From NCBI GenBank assembly GCA_934754735.1, contig CAKVJE010000064.1:1-10826 (forward strand): a stretch of DNA of 10,826 bases, read 5' to 3'. The first letter of the stretch is position 1. The number at the start of each line of letters is the position of its first letter. This DNA comes from an uncultured Candidatus Melainabacteria bacterium (GTDB lineage Bacteria > Cyanobacteriota > Vampirovibrionia > Gastranaerophilales > Gastranaerophilaceae). The notes under the pieces are model-generated. The model saw only the letters and a list, made by a program, of their open reading frames with translations. It made no database searches and was not told the DNA's origin. Both the position numbers and the translations under genes were made by a program. Positions 1 to 4,539 of the stretch are shown here, piece by piece.

Positions 1-282
1 ATTGAAAAACTTGGTTCTATCGAATTATCAGCAAAAGCTGGTGAAAGCGGTAAATTATTCGGTACAATTACAACTAAAAAATTATGCGAAGAATTAAAAG
101 AAAAAGCTGGTATTGAAGTTGATAGAAAGACTGTTTCATTAAACGCTCCTATCAATAGAATCGGTGAATTCACAATGTTAATCAAGTTAACTTCAAAAGT
201 TAAAACTGAATTAAAAGTTGTTGTAACAGCATCTGAAGTTGTTAAAGAATCTGTTGAAGAAACAGAAGAAGCTGAAGCATAA
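1..282 (+). CDS. rplI: Ribosomal protein bL9, C-terminal part (5' end outside window)
   Basis: This is the C-terminal 93 residues of ribosomal protein bL9, a large-subunit protein that binds 23S rRNA near the L1 stalk. The reading frame is open from base 1, so the N-terminal rRNA-binding domain and the start of the linker helix lie outside the window. The visible part has the typical C-domain pattern: GESGKLFGTITTKKL, then an EELKEK helix, GIEVDRKTV, and a GEFTMLIKL strand leading to KTELKVVV. An acidic tail (VEETEEAEA) follows, as in many bL9 proteins. An intrinsic terminator lies 23 bases after the stop, which suggests the end of its operon. Identification is by recognition of the family pattern and is firm. 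Confidence 0.95.
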   Translation: MEKLGSIELSAKAGESGKLFGTITTKKLCEELKEKAGIEVDRKTVSLNAPINRIGEFTMLIKLTSKVKTELKVVVTASEVVKESVEETEEAEA

Positions 283-304
283 TTATTTTAAAAATTTTGA
301 AATT

Positions 305-344
305 TAAACGTGCTAATAGCTTGCTGTTGGCACGTTTATTATAT
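305..344 (+). terminator. Intrinsic terminator after rplI
   Basis: A 14-bp stem with two G-U pairs is formed by 306-319 and 324-337, closed by a CTTG tetraloop at 320-323. It is followed by an AT-rich tail (ATTATAT) rather than a pure T-run. It lies between the rplI stop and the next ribosome binding site, so termination may be partial and some read-through into the MetE-like gene is possible. A start codon at 310, inside this hairpin, is open in frame with the downstream gene but is not a plausible start. Confidence 0.75.
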
Positions 345-360
345 AAGAGAGAAGTATACT

Positions 361-1410
361 ATGGCAAATATACAATTAAAAACCCTACCGGTTGGCAGTT
401 TACCTTATGAAGATGATAAAACCGCAACAAGAATGATGGTAAAACTTTTTGAGACAACGCCATATTTAGCAATGCTTCCGGTTGCTAACACAAATGAAAA
501 TATAAAATATCGTACTTTATCAAATTTAAATGGGGTGTTAGCTAAAGATAAAAAATATTACTTATGCAGTAATATGGATAAATTTCGCCAAATAAGCGTA
601 AAATTAGATACCATTTTTAACAATCCGACCGCCGAAAACCTTGAACCATATAAATTTGATTCTTATTTCTTTCCTAAATATTTGCAAATTTTAAATCGAA
701 TTAAACCAAAAGAAACAGTTGTCAATATTCTTGGGCCATTTACTATGTCTCAGATTTTGATAAACAAATCAGATATTCAAATTTTGTCTGACAAAATGTA
801 TCGCAAATTTGTAATTCAATCAATTGCTGCCAAAGCTCTTTGGGCAATTCACCAAATAAAATCTGCATCTCCTGACACAACTCCTTTAATTATACTTGAA
901 GAACCATTGCTACATAAAATTGGCGACGTCAAAAGAGAAAACGAAGATGTTACAAAAGATGTTATAGTTAACTTGTTTGCCAAAGTTATACAAAAAATAA
1001 AAGAATACCACGGATTTGTTGGCATTCAATGTTTTGAAAAATGCGATTGGCAAATTCCTTTGGAAGCCGGTGTTGATGTAATTTCTTTTGATGCCTATAA
1101 TAACCCAAATAATTTAACTATTATCGCAGAAAAGATTAATGATTTCCTAGTTGGCGGCGGACGTATTAACTGGGGAATTGTACCGGTTCCAAATGAAGCC
1201 ATGGTCAAATCTTTAACAATTGACGAAGTTTTTAACAGATTTATTAAAACGATTGATAATCTTGTTATAGCAGGAACTAGCGAACGTTTGACTTATAACC
1301 GTGCAATGGTTTCAATTAACGGAAATATTGATAAGCTGCCATTAATTTTCGCAGAGAAAGCGTTAATGCTTTCAACGCAGTTAGCAAAAAGAATCCCGTT
1401 TAAAAGTTAA
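361..1410 (+). CDS. MetE/UROD-fold protein, methionine synthase-like, with a degraded zinc site
   Basis: This 349-residue protein resembles the single-domain relatives of cobalamin-independent methionine synthase (UROD/MetE-like TIM barrel). The N-terminus carries the family signature LPVGSLPYED (residues 9-18). GPFTM (125-129), LEEPLL (179-184), VDVISFDAY (about 238-246) and VGGGRINWGIVPVP (264-277) follow in the expected order. True MetE binds zinc through His-x-Cys, Glu and a late Cys. Here the His-x-Cys position reads GIQCFEKCDW (221-230), so the His appears to be Gln, and I see no GCGL-type Cys near the C-terminus. Methyl transfer to homocysteine is therefore doubtful and the substrate is unknown. 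The start at 361 is preferred because AAGAGAGAAG lies just upstream; longer readings begin inside the rplI terminator. The gene stands alone and ends at a strong terminator. Confidence 0.75.
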   Translation: MANIQLKTLPVGSLPYEDDKTATRMMVKLFETTPYLAMLPVANTNENIKYRTLSNLNGVLAKDKKYYLCSNMDKFRQISVKLDTIFNNPTAENLEPYKFDSYFFPKYLQILNRIKPKETVVNILGPFTMSQILINKSDIQILSDKMYRKFVIQSIAAKALWAIHQIKSASPDTTPLIILEEPLLHKIGDVKRENEDVTKDVIVNLFAKVIQKIKEYHGFVGIQCFEKCDWQIPLEAGVDVISFDAYNNPNNLTIIAEKINDFLVGGGRINWGIVPVPNEAMVKSLTIDEVFNRFIKTIDNLVIAGTSERLTYNRAMVSINGNIDKLPLIFAEKALMLSTQLAKRIPFKS

Positions 1411-1426
1411 ATTTACCCAAAAGAAA

Positions 1427-1452
1427 AGCCCCAAATGGGGCTGAAATTTTTT
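1427..1452 (+). terminator. Intrinsic terminator after the MetE-like gene
   Basis: A 6-bp GC-rich stem, AGCCCC/GGGGCT (1427-1432 with 1437-1442), carries a 4-base loop. A T-run follows at 1447-1452. A second, outer inverted repeat encloses it: ATTTACCC (1411-1418) with GGGTAAAT (1462-1469). Confidence 0.85.
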
Positions 1453-1548
1453 GTAAGATGGGGGTAAATATAATTGGCTTACATTGTCCCACCAAACTTG
1501 ATTGTAAGATGTAAGATTTATAAGAGAGTGTTATGTTTTTGTGAAGTG

Positions 1549-1680
1549 AATAAGTGAATAAGTCAATAAGTGAATAAGTTCGTATTAAATATTTTTTCAT
1601 ATAATGCGTTCAATAATTGAGTCTTTTTTGATAAATAAGTCTAAAATGAACTTATTCACCTATTCACCCATTCACTTATT
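1549..1680. repeat. 33-bp inverted repeat built from tandem octamers
   Basis: The left arm (1549-1581) and right arm (1648-1680) are inverted copies matching at 29 of 33 positions, with a 66-base AT-rich spacer. Each arm is itself a run of about four AAGTGAAT-type octamers (ATTCACTT on the other arm). The right arm ends three bases before the stop codon of the minus-strand gene. It could be a bidirectional terminator or hairpin, an iteron-like protein-binding cluster, or the end of an inserted element. The sequence alone does not decide. Confidence 0.7.
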
Positions 1681-1683
1681 GCC

Positions 1684-1974
1684 CTATGCTATAAAGTTAT
1701 TTCCAAATCTGTTAGCGCCGTAGAAGAAAGATTCTCTCATAACTTGTTGAAGGTTTCTTTTTCTAACAACTTTATTGCCAACTTGTGTGTTAGCGATGTC
1801 ATTAACAGATTTTGTGTAGCAAGAGGTAACAAGAGAGTTGATGTACTTAGAAACAGTTGTTTCTTTTTCGCTTTCTTCAACTGAAACAGTTTCAACTTCA
1901 GAATCAAATTGTTCAAAGAAGTTGTTGATTGATTCGATTTCTTTGTTTGAAATTGTTTCTGTTGTGAATAACAT
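1684..1974 (-). CDS. Small hypothetical protein, 96 aa, minus strand
   Basis: I do not recognise a family for this 96-residue protein. It is very probably real: a strong AAGGAGAG site (complement of 1983-1990) sits 8 bases before the ATG, and the frame is open and isolated. Residues 9-45 are acidic and rich in Glu, Ser and Val. The C-terminal third is basic (KVVRKRNLQQVMRESFF) and ends FYGANRFGNNFIA. There is no signal peptide or membrane segment, so it is likely cytosolic, and the basic stretch could contact nucleic acid or a partner. It runs opposite to its neighbours and stops at the octamer inverted repeat. A TATATA-type -10 box may lie about 30-35 bases upstream on the minus strand, with no clear -35. 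The plus-strand frame overlapping it is a shadow. Confidence 0.7.
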   Translation of the reverse strand: MLFTTETISNKEIESINNFFEQFDSEVETVSVEESEKETTVSKYINSLVTSCYTKSVNDIANTQVGNKVVRKRNLQQVMRESFFYGANRFGNNFIA

Positions 1975-2119
1975 CTTGTTTACTCTCCTTGGTTATCTCT
2001 TATGTATATATAAAGTATTTATCTTTTTAAAAATTGCCTTTTTTGATGCGTTTTGTGAAGTTTTGTAAAGTTGAGTTTATTTTTCGGGGATTTTCTTAAT
2101 AAATTTTAAAAATATTGTC

Positions 2120-2144
2120 GTGTTGGATGAAAATAATCCAACAC
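2120..2144. repeat. Perfect 9-bp hairpin in the intergenic region
   Basis: GTGTTGGAT (2120-2128) and ATCCAACAC (2136-2144) form a perfect stem with a 7-base AT-rich loop. No T-run follows on the plus strand, and only a weak one follows on the minus strand. It may be a terminator for minus-strand transcription or an operator. It lies in the 400-base gap between two divergently transcribed genes. Confidence 0.5.
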
Positions 2145-2165
2145 AACGTACGGACTGCTACAAGT

Positions 2166-2229
2166 TTACAATTAAGTGAAATTATTACAAAATATTACAA
2201 ATATTAAGTACATCTAAAAAATGTTACAA
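2166..2229 (+). promoter_or_regulatory. Cluster of four TTACAA motifs, roughly helically spaced
   Basis: TTACAA occurs at 2166, 2185, 2195 and 2224. The spacings are 19, 10 and 29 bases, close to whole helical turns, which would place the sites on one face of the DNA. The cluster lies upstream of the EF-hand-like gene and could be a binding array. Chance is a real alternative in such AT-rich DNA. Confidence 0.3.
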
Positions 2230-2311
2230 TTGGTGCGAACATAGTGGTAGTGGTAGTAGTCATGCGTTTAACTTTTCAAAAAAAGTCCTAAAGTTTTTAA
2301 AATTTATGCCG

Positions 2312-2354
2312 TTATATAACTTGTAAGAAATAATTATTTTTTCAAGTTATATAA
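2312..2354 (+). promoter_or_regulatory. 12-bp perfect inverted repeat just upstream of the ribosome binding site
   Basis: TTATATAACTTG (2312-2323) is perfectly inverted at 2343-2354, with a 19-base AT-rich spacer. It ends 6 bases before the AAAGGA site of the gene starting at 2376. It could be an operator for a dimeric repressor or a 5'-UTR hairpin that affects translation. Either role is inference; the symmetry is directly visible. Confidence 0.55.
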
Positions 2355-2375
2355 GAAATGAAAGGAAAACGTATT

Positions 2376-3047
2376 ATGACAATTTCAGGAATTGGAGCAA
2401 CACCGGAACCACAAAATCCACAAAATACTGCAACACAAGCAAAAGAGGAGGAAAAGCAATATAGTATTTTTGATAATGCACCTCAAGATGGTAATGTTTC
2501 AAAAGATGAACAAAAAACAGAATTTGCAAAAAGACTTAAAAATGAGAATAGTTTAATTGAATTATGCAAAAAATATAAAGTTAACATTGATGAATTTTTT
2601 AATAGTATTGGAGCTTTTTTTGATGATATAAAAACTGACGGTACGAAAAAAATGGCAGAAGCAACAAACAAAGTTGTTGAGGCAAGAATTTCCAAAGCTA
2701 TATCAGAACTTAGAAATATAGTAATAGATAAATTTACTGGTCTCGAAAAACAACCACCATCTATTACTACAAAGGAAGGACTAACTTCAGAAGAATGTAT
2801 AGATTATATTACAAGTAAAATTGCGGCTATGGGTTTAGATTTTAATGCAGAAATTCTCGCAGATGTATTTGCGAGATACGATTATTCTTTAAGTGGCGAA
2901 GACTCAATTATTTCGCCTAATGAATTATACAACGAAGATTATACTTCAAAATACATGAATCATGATTTTGAAGGTAATATAAAAGATACACATGCATTGG
3001 ATTATTTAGTAAATGTTTATGCAAAAGCATTAGAGCAAGAAAAATAA
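2376..3047 (+). CDS. Hypothetical protein with an EF-hand-like loop, 223 aa
   Basis: No family is recognised with confidence. The start at 2376 is chosen because AAAGGA (2361-2366) lies 9 bases upstream; an earlier in-frame ATG at 2358 has no such site. The first 30 residues are Pro-, Asn-, Gln- and Thr-rich and probably disordered. Residues 34-45 (NAPQDGNVSKDE) fit the 12-residue EF-hand loop at positions 1 (N), 5 (D), 6 (G), 8 (V) and 12 (E). A looser loop (169-183, D-x-S-x-S-G then E) lies near the C-terminus. The middle, about 48-125, looks helical. There is no signal peptide or membrane helix. Calcium binding is plausible but unproven. It has its own dyad-rich upstream region, and the left hairpin of a 150-bp repeat lies about 60 bases after the stop. 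Confidence 0.75.
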   Translation: MTISGIGATPEPQNPQNTATQAKEEEKQYSIFDNAPQDGNVSKDEQKTEFAKRLKNENSLIELCKKYKVNIDEFFNSIGAFFDDIKTDGTKKMAEATNKVVEARISKAISELRNIVIDKFTGLEKQPPSITTKEGLTSEECIDYITSKIAAMGLDFNAEILADVFARYDYSLSGEDSIISPNELYNEDYTSKYMNHDFEGNIKDTHALDYLVNVYAKALEQEK

Positions 3048-3106
3048 TTTTTTGTGAGTTTAACAAATTTTAATAAGACTAACAAAGCCTGTAAACAGGT
3101 AGTTAT

Positions 3107-3256
3107 GTAGGATGGGAAAAGCGATAGCGGTTCCCATCTTTATTAGTTAGAGAGTGTGAGTAAATTTCCGTTAGGCGGATAGATATAATTTAAATATGGC
3201 ATTGTATATTCATAGAATTGAAAAGGTGGAAACCGCTAATGCTTTTTTCACCCTAC
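3107..3256. mobile_element. 150-bp MITE/Correia-like repeat, copy 1
   Basis: This is one of two 150-base repeats that differ at 11 positions (about 93% identity). The first 35 bases and the inverted last 35 match at 28 positions, so the element has terminal inverted repeats starting GTAGG(A/G)TG. Each end also folds on itself: in the left end GATGGGAA (3111-3118) pairs with TTCCCATC (3131-3138) and TTTAT follows, so it can act as a terminator. The inner 80 bases contain TATAAT-like sequence and TTAGGCGG, but no ORF. No clear target duplication is seen. Size and layout recall non-autonomous elements such as the Correia repeats of Neisseria. The mobility source is unknown. Confidence 0.75.
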
Positions 3257-3259
3257 AGC

Positions 3260-3287
3260 TTGCAAAAGTTAAAACATGTTGTATAAT
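3260..3287 (+). promoter_or_regulatory. Sigma-70-type promoter for the candidate antitoxin RNA
   Basis: TTGCAA (3260-3265) and a perfect TATAAT (3282-3287) are separated by 16 bases. Transcription would start near 3294. The -35 box sits 4 bases after the end of repeat copy 1. There is no ORF of note downstream, but two hairpins and a terminator follow at the right distance for a small RNA. Confidence 0.7.
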
Positions 3288-3293
3288 TAAAGT

Positions 3294-3404
3294 ATAGGGA
3301 AAAGACCCTAAGAAGGTCGTATCTCTTAAGGTCTTTCTTAACTTCCCTATTTAATGAATGTAAGTGCTATGATTATCATAAAGATAAGCCATAGCGCTTT
3401 TTCT
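3294..3404 (+). ncRNA. Structured small RNA, candidate type I antitoxin
   Basis: An RNA of about 110 nt is bounded by the promoter at 3260-3287 and a strong terminator. The 5' half folds into one long interrupted hairpin: TAGGGA (3295-3300) with TCCCTA (3344-3349), AAAGACC (3301-3307) with GGTCTTT (3330-3336), and TAAGA (3309-3313) with TCTTA (3324-3328). The 3' hairpin is 3362-3371 with 3390-3399 (10 bp, one G-U), extended by TTATC/GATAA, then TTTTTCT. Its 3' part is antisense to the last two thirds of the minus-strand hydrophobic peptide at 3347-3421 and to its 3' UTR. Convergent overlap at the toxin 3' end is the arrangement of txpA/ratA and bsrG/SR4. The antitoxin role is inference; the promoter, fold and terminator are visible. 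Confidence 0.6.
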
Positions 3405-3421
3405 GATATACAGAAAATCAT
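3347..3421 (-). CDS. 24-aa hydrophobic peptide, candidate type I toxin
   Basis: A 25-codon minus-strand ORF encodes 24 residues: a short N-terminus (MIFCISEK), then a hydrophobic segment ALWLIFMIIIALTFI and a final Lys, enough for one membrane helix. The pattern recalls small Gram-positive toxins such as BsrE and holin-like toxins (AL-x-LM ... IIALLT-x-I-x-K). The site AAGGTGGTGA (complement 3428-3437) matches the anti-Shine-Dalgarno complement except at one base. In the leader, ACCACCT on the mRNA (complement of 3471-3477) can pair with the AGGTGGT of that site (complement of 3430-3436), which would hide it, as in type I toxin mRNAs. A TATTAT -10-like box lies near 3512-3517 on the minus strand. 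A structured RNA overlaps its 3' end from the other strand. Membrane insertion and toxicity are inferred. Confidence 0.6.
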   Translation of the reverse strand: MIFCISEKALWLIFMIIIALTFIK

Positions 3422-3429
3422 TTTTCTTC

Positions 3430-3477
3430 ACCACCTTTCCGCTTATGTCCTCTTAACAAGTCTGTGTCGGAGGTGGT
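3430..3477 (-). promoter_or_regulatory. Site-masking inverted repeat in the toxin mRNA leader
   Basis: ACCACCT (3430-3436) and AGGTGGT (3471-3477) are exact complements 34 bases apart. On the minus-strand transcript the upstream copy can pair with the Shine-Dalgarno region of the 24-residue peptide, giving a translationally inert folded mRNA. This is the usual safety device of type I toxin messages. Confidence 0.5.
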
Positions 3478-3579
3478 AAACAGGAAGCTTACCCATTAAT
3501 GCTATTTTACTATAATAGTTGGTTAATAACAATAGAATAACTTGATAAATAACTTGTGGCAAGACTTTTGGAGGTGTAG

Positions 3580-3636
3580 GTCGTGTTCAACGTTTTCATT
3601 GAACACGACATAATATAGAAAAAATCTATATTTTTT
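3580..3636 (+). other. 11-bp hairpin followed by an intrinsic terminator; possible tiny leader ORF
   Basis: GTCGTGTTCAA (3580-3590) is perfectly inverted at 3599-3609 with an 8-base loop. Directly after it, an 8-bp AT-rich stem (3612-3619 with 3625-3632) runs into a T-run (3631-3636), a plausible terminator. GGAGGTG (3570-3576) sits 6 bases before a GTG at 3583 that opens an 11-codon frame (MFNVFIEHDII) ending at 3618. A TATAAT at 3511-3516 has only a poor -35. This may be a second small RNA or leader peptide, or simply a terminator pair. Coding is doubtful. Confidence 0.4.
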
Positions 3637-3660
3637 AAAATTTGTCTCACGGCTTGAACC

Positions 3661-3724
3661 CTCACCCGAATTTCTAAGTTTCGCAAGACTCAAATTGAAA
3701 TTCTACCCTCTCCCCCAGAGAGGG
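3661..3724. repeat. REP-like palindromic repeat ending in a CCCTCTC/GAGAGGG hairpin
   Basis: CCCTCTC (3706-3712) pairs with GAGAGGG (3718-3724) around a 5-base loop. The GC-rich CTCACCC start and this hairpin stand out against the AT-rich surroundings and look like a dispersed extragenic repeat. Only one copy is in the window, so the family assignment is by general resemblance. Confidence 0.4.
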
Positions 3725-3802
3725 ATGTAATGTTGAATAAAAAATGTTCAAAACTTCATTTTGAGTGGATTTGTAACAATTTATTACAATCATTTGCAAA
3801 GT

Positions 3803-3831
3803 TTGGCAAAATTAATTTTGAGAAGTTTATA
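3803..3831 (+). promoter_or_regulatory. Possible promoter of the 115-aa gene
   Basis: TTGGCA (3803-3808) and TTTATA (3826-3831) are separated by 17 bases. The start would fall near 3838, just ahead of the AAGGAG site. The -10 is imperfect, so this is a candidate only. Confidence 0.35.
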
Positions 3832-3855
3832 TATAAAGGAAAGGAGTATTTATAT

Positions 3856-4203
3856 ATGAGCAACACAATATCTTATCAACAACCTGCTTTTAGAGCTAAC
3901 ATTGAAGGTAAGTTTTTGGATGCTGCAGATGGTTATTTAAAAAATCAATCAAAAGGACAATATAAACAATTTTGTTCTGCTGTAAGAAGATTTTCTGAAA
4001 TACCAAATTCAGACCACCTTACAATAAGTTATGGAAAAGAATTTGAAAATGGTGCACCTTCACATATTTTATATGCTAAAGAAGAAGGAAAAGCGCCTAT
4101 TGTTTTGACGAAAAAGGACCAATTTAGAAAATTAATTCAAAAATTTTCATTTATGAATGAATATGAATTCAAAGTAAAAACCGGTTTAATCAAAAAACAG
4201 TAA
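3856..4203 (+). CDS. Small hypothetical protein with an early F-x-A motif, 115 aa
   Basis: Function unknown. The start at 3856 is preferred over the far-upstream ATG at 3730 because AAGGAG (3841-3846) lies 9 bases before it, and the sequence before it is repeat-derived. The N-terminus MSNTISYQQPAFRAN is polar with an F-R-A at 12-14. The minus-strand protein at 6201-6539 has a similar opening (TNFGAL). The remainder is a compact mixed fold: a helix around 18-45, strand-like HLTISYGK and SHILYAKE segments, and a basic helix KKDQFRKLIQKF near the end. No signal peptide, no membrane segment. It is followed 54 bases later by repeat copy 2, the same arrangement as the gene at 2376. It is likely a host accessory gene rather than a virion gene. 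Confidence 0.7.
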   Translation: MSNTISYQQPAFRANIEGKFLDAADGYLKNQSKGQYKQFCSAVRRFSEIPNSDHLTISYGKEFENGAPSHILYAKEEGKAPIVLTKKDQFRKLIQKFSFMNEYEFKVKTGLIKKQ

Positions 4204-4257
4204 AGTATAGAATACAAGATAAATATTTATCTTATAGTTTTGAATGACAGTAGTCAT

Positions 4258-4407
4258 GTAGGATGGGAAAAGCGATAGCAGTTCCCATCTTTATTATTCA
4301 GAGAGAGTAAGTAAAATTCCGCTAGGCGGATAGATATAATTTAAATATGGCATTGCATATTCATAGAATTGAAAAGGTGGAAACCGCTAACGTTTTTTCC
4401 ACCCTAC
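4258..4407. mobile_element. 150-bp MITE/Correia-like repeat, copy 2
   Basis: Same length, orientation and ends as the copy at 3107-3256. Again 28 of 35 terminal positions match in inverse. GATGGGAA (4262-4269) pairs with TTCCCATC (4282-4289) and a short T-run follows, so it may terminate the upstream 115-residue gene. Weak similarity to copy 1 continues about 12 bases to the left (ACAG-TAGTCAT against ACAGGTAGTTAT), so the true left border may be further out. No coding capacity. Confidence 0.75.
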
Positions 4408-4426
4408 TGCTATACAAACAGTTGAT

Positions 4427-4456
4427 GGTGCAAAAAATTGCACCCTACATTTTTTT
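4427..4456 (+). terminator. Hairpin terminator sharing the GTAGGGTG end of the repeat family
   Basis: GGTGCAA (4427-4433) pairs with TTGCACC (4438-4444) around AAAA, then CTACA and seven T (4450-4456). It also works in reverse as GTAGGGTG plus hairpin, so its outer end matches the ends of the 150-bp element although the core differs. It lies 20 bases beyond copy 2 and would shield the phage gene at 4540 from upstream transcription. Confidence 0.65.
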
Positions 4457-4466
4457 AATAAAATGC

Positions 4467-4480
4467 GTTCAATATTGAAC
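4467..4480. promoter_or_regulatory. 14-bp perfect palindrome, possible operator
   Basis: GTTCAATATTGAAC is perfectly symmetric and lies 60 bases upstream of the phage beta-propeller start. It could bind a dimeric regulator. A related but imperfect sequence (GCGTTCAATAATTGA) occurs at 1606-1620. Confidence 0.35.
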
Positions 4481-4539
4481 TTTAGAAGGTTAGAAAATAT
4501 TTAAAACCTCTTATTCCCCTAAAAAAGAAAGGAGCTATC

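Noticed and set aside
310..360. Upstream in-frame extension of the MetE-like gene from 310
   Set aside because: The extra residues come from the rplI terminator hairpin, and a better ribosome site lies before 361.
1400..1600. Minus-strand 66-codon frame over the terminator and octamer repeat
   Set aside because: It consists of repeat and terminator sequence and lacks a ribosome site.
3096..3256. Target-site duplication around the 150-bp elements
   Set aside because: Flanks read AT before both copies but AG and TG after them; no duplicated bases are evident.
3730..3855. Longer start for the 115-residue protein at 3730
   Set aside because: It starts within repeat-derived sequence without a ribosome site, while AAGGAG stands at the right place for 3856.
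1603..4474. 13-bp direct repeat AATGCGTTCAATA (1603-1615, 4462-4474) as attachment sites
   Set aside because: A 13-base AT-rich match is expected by chance in this much sequence, and no integrase or insertion logic supports it.
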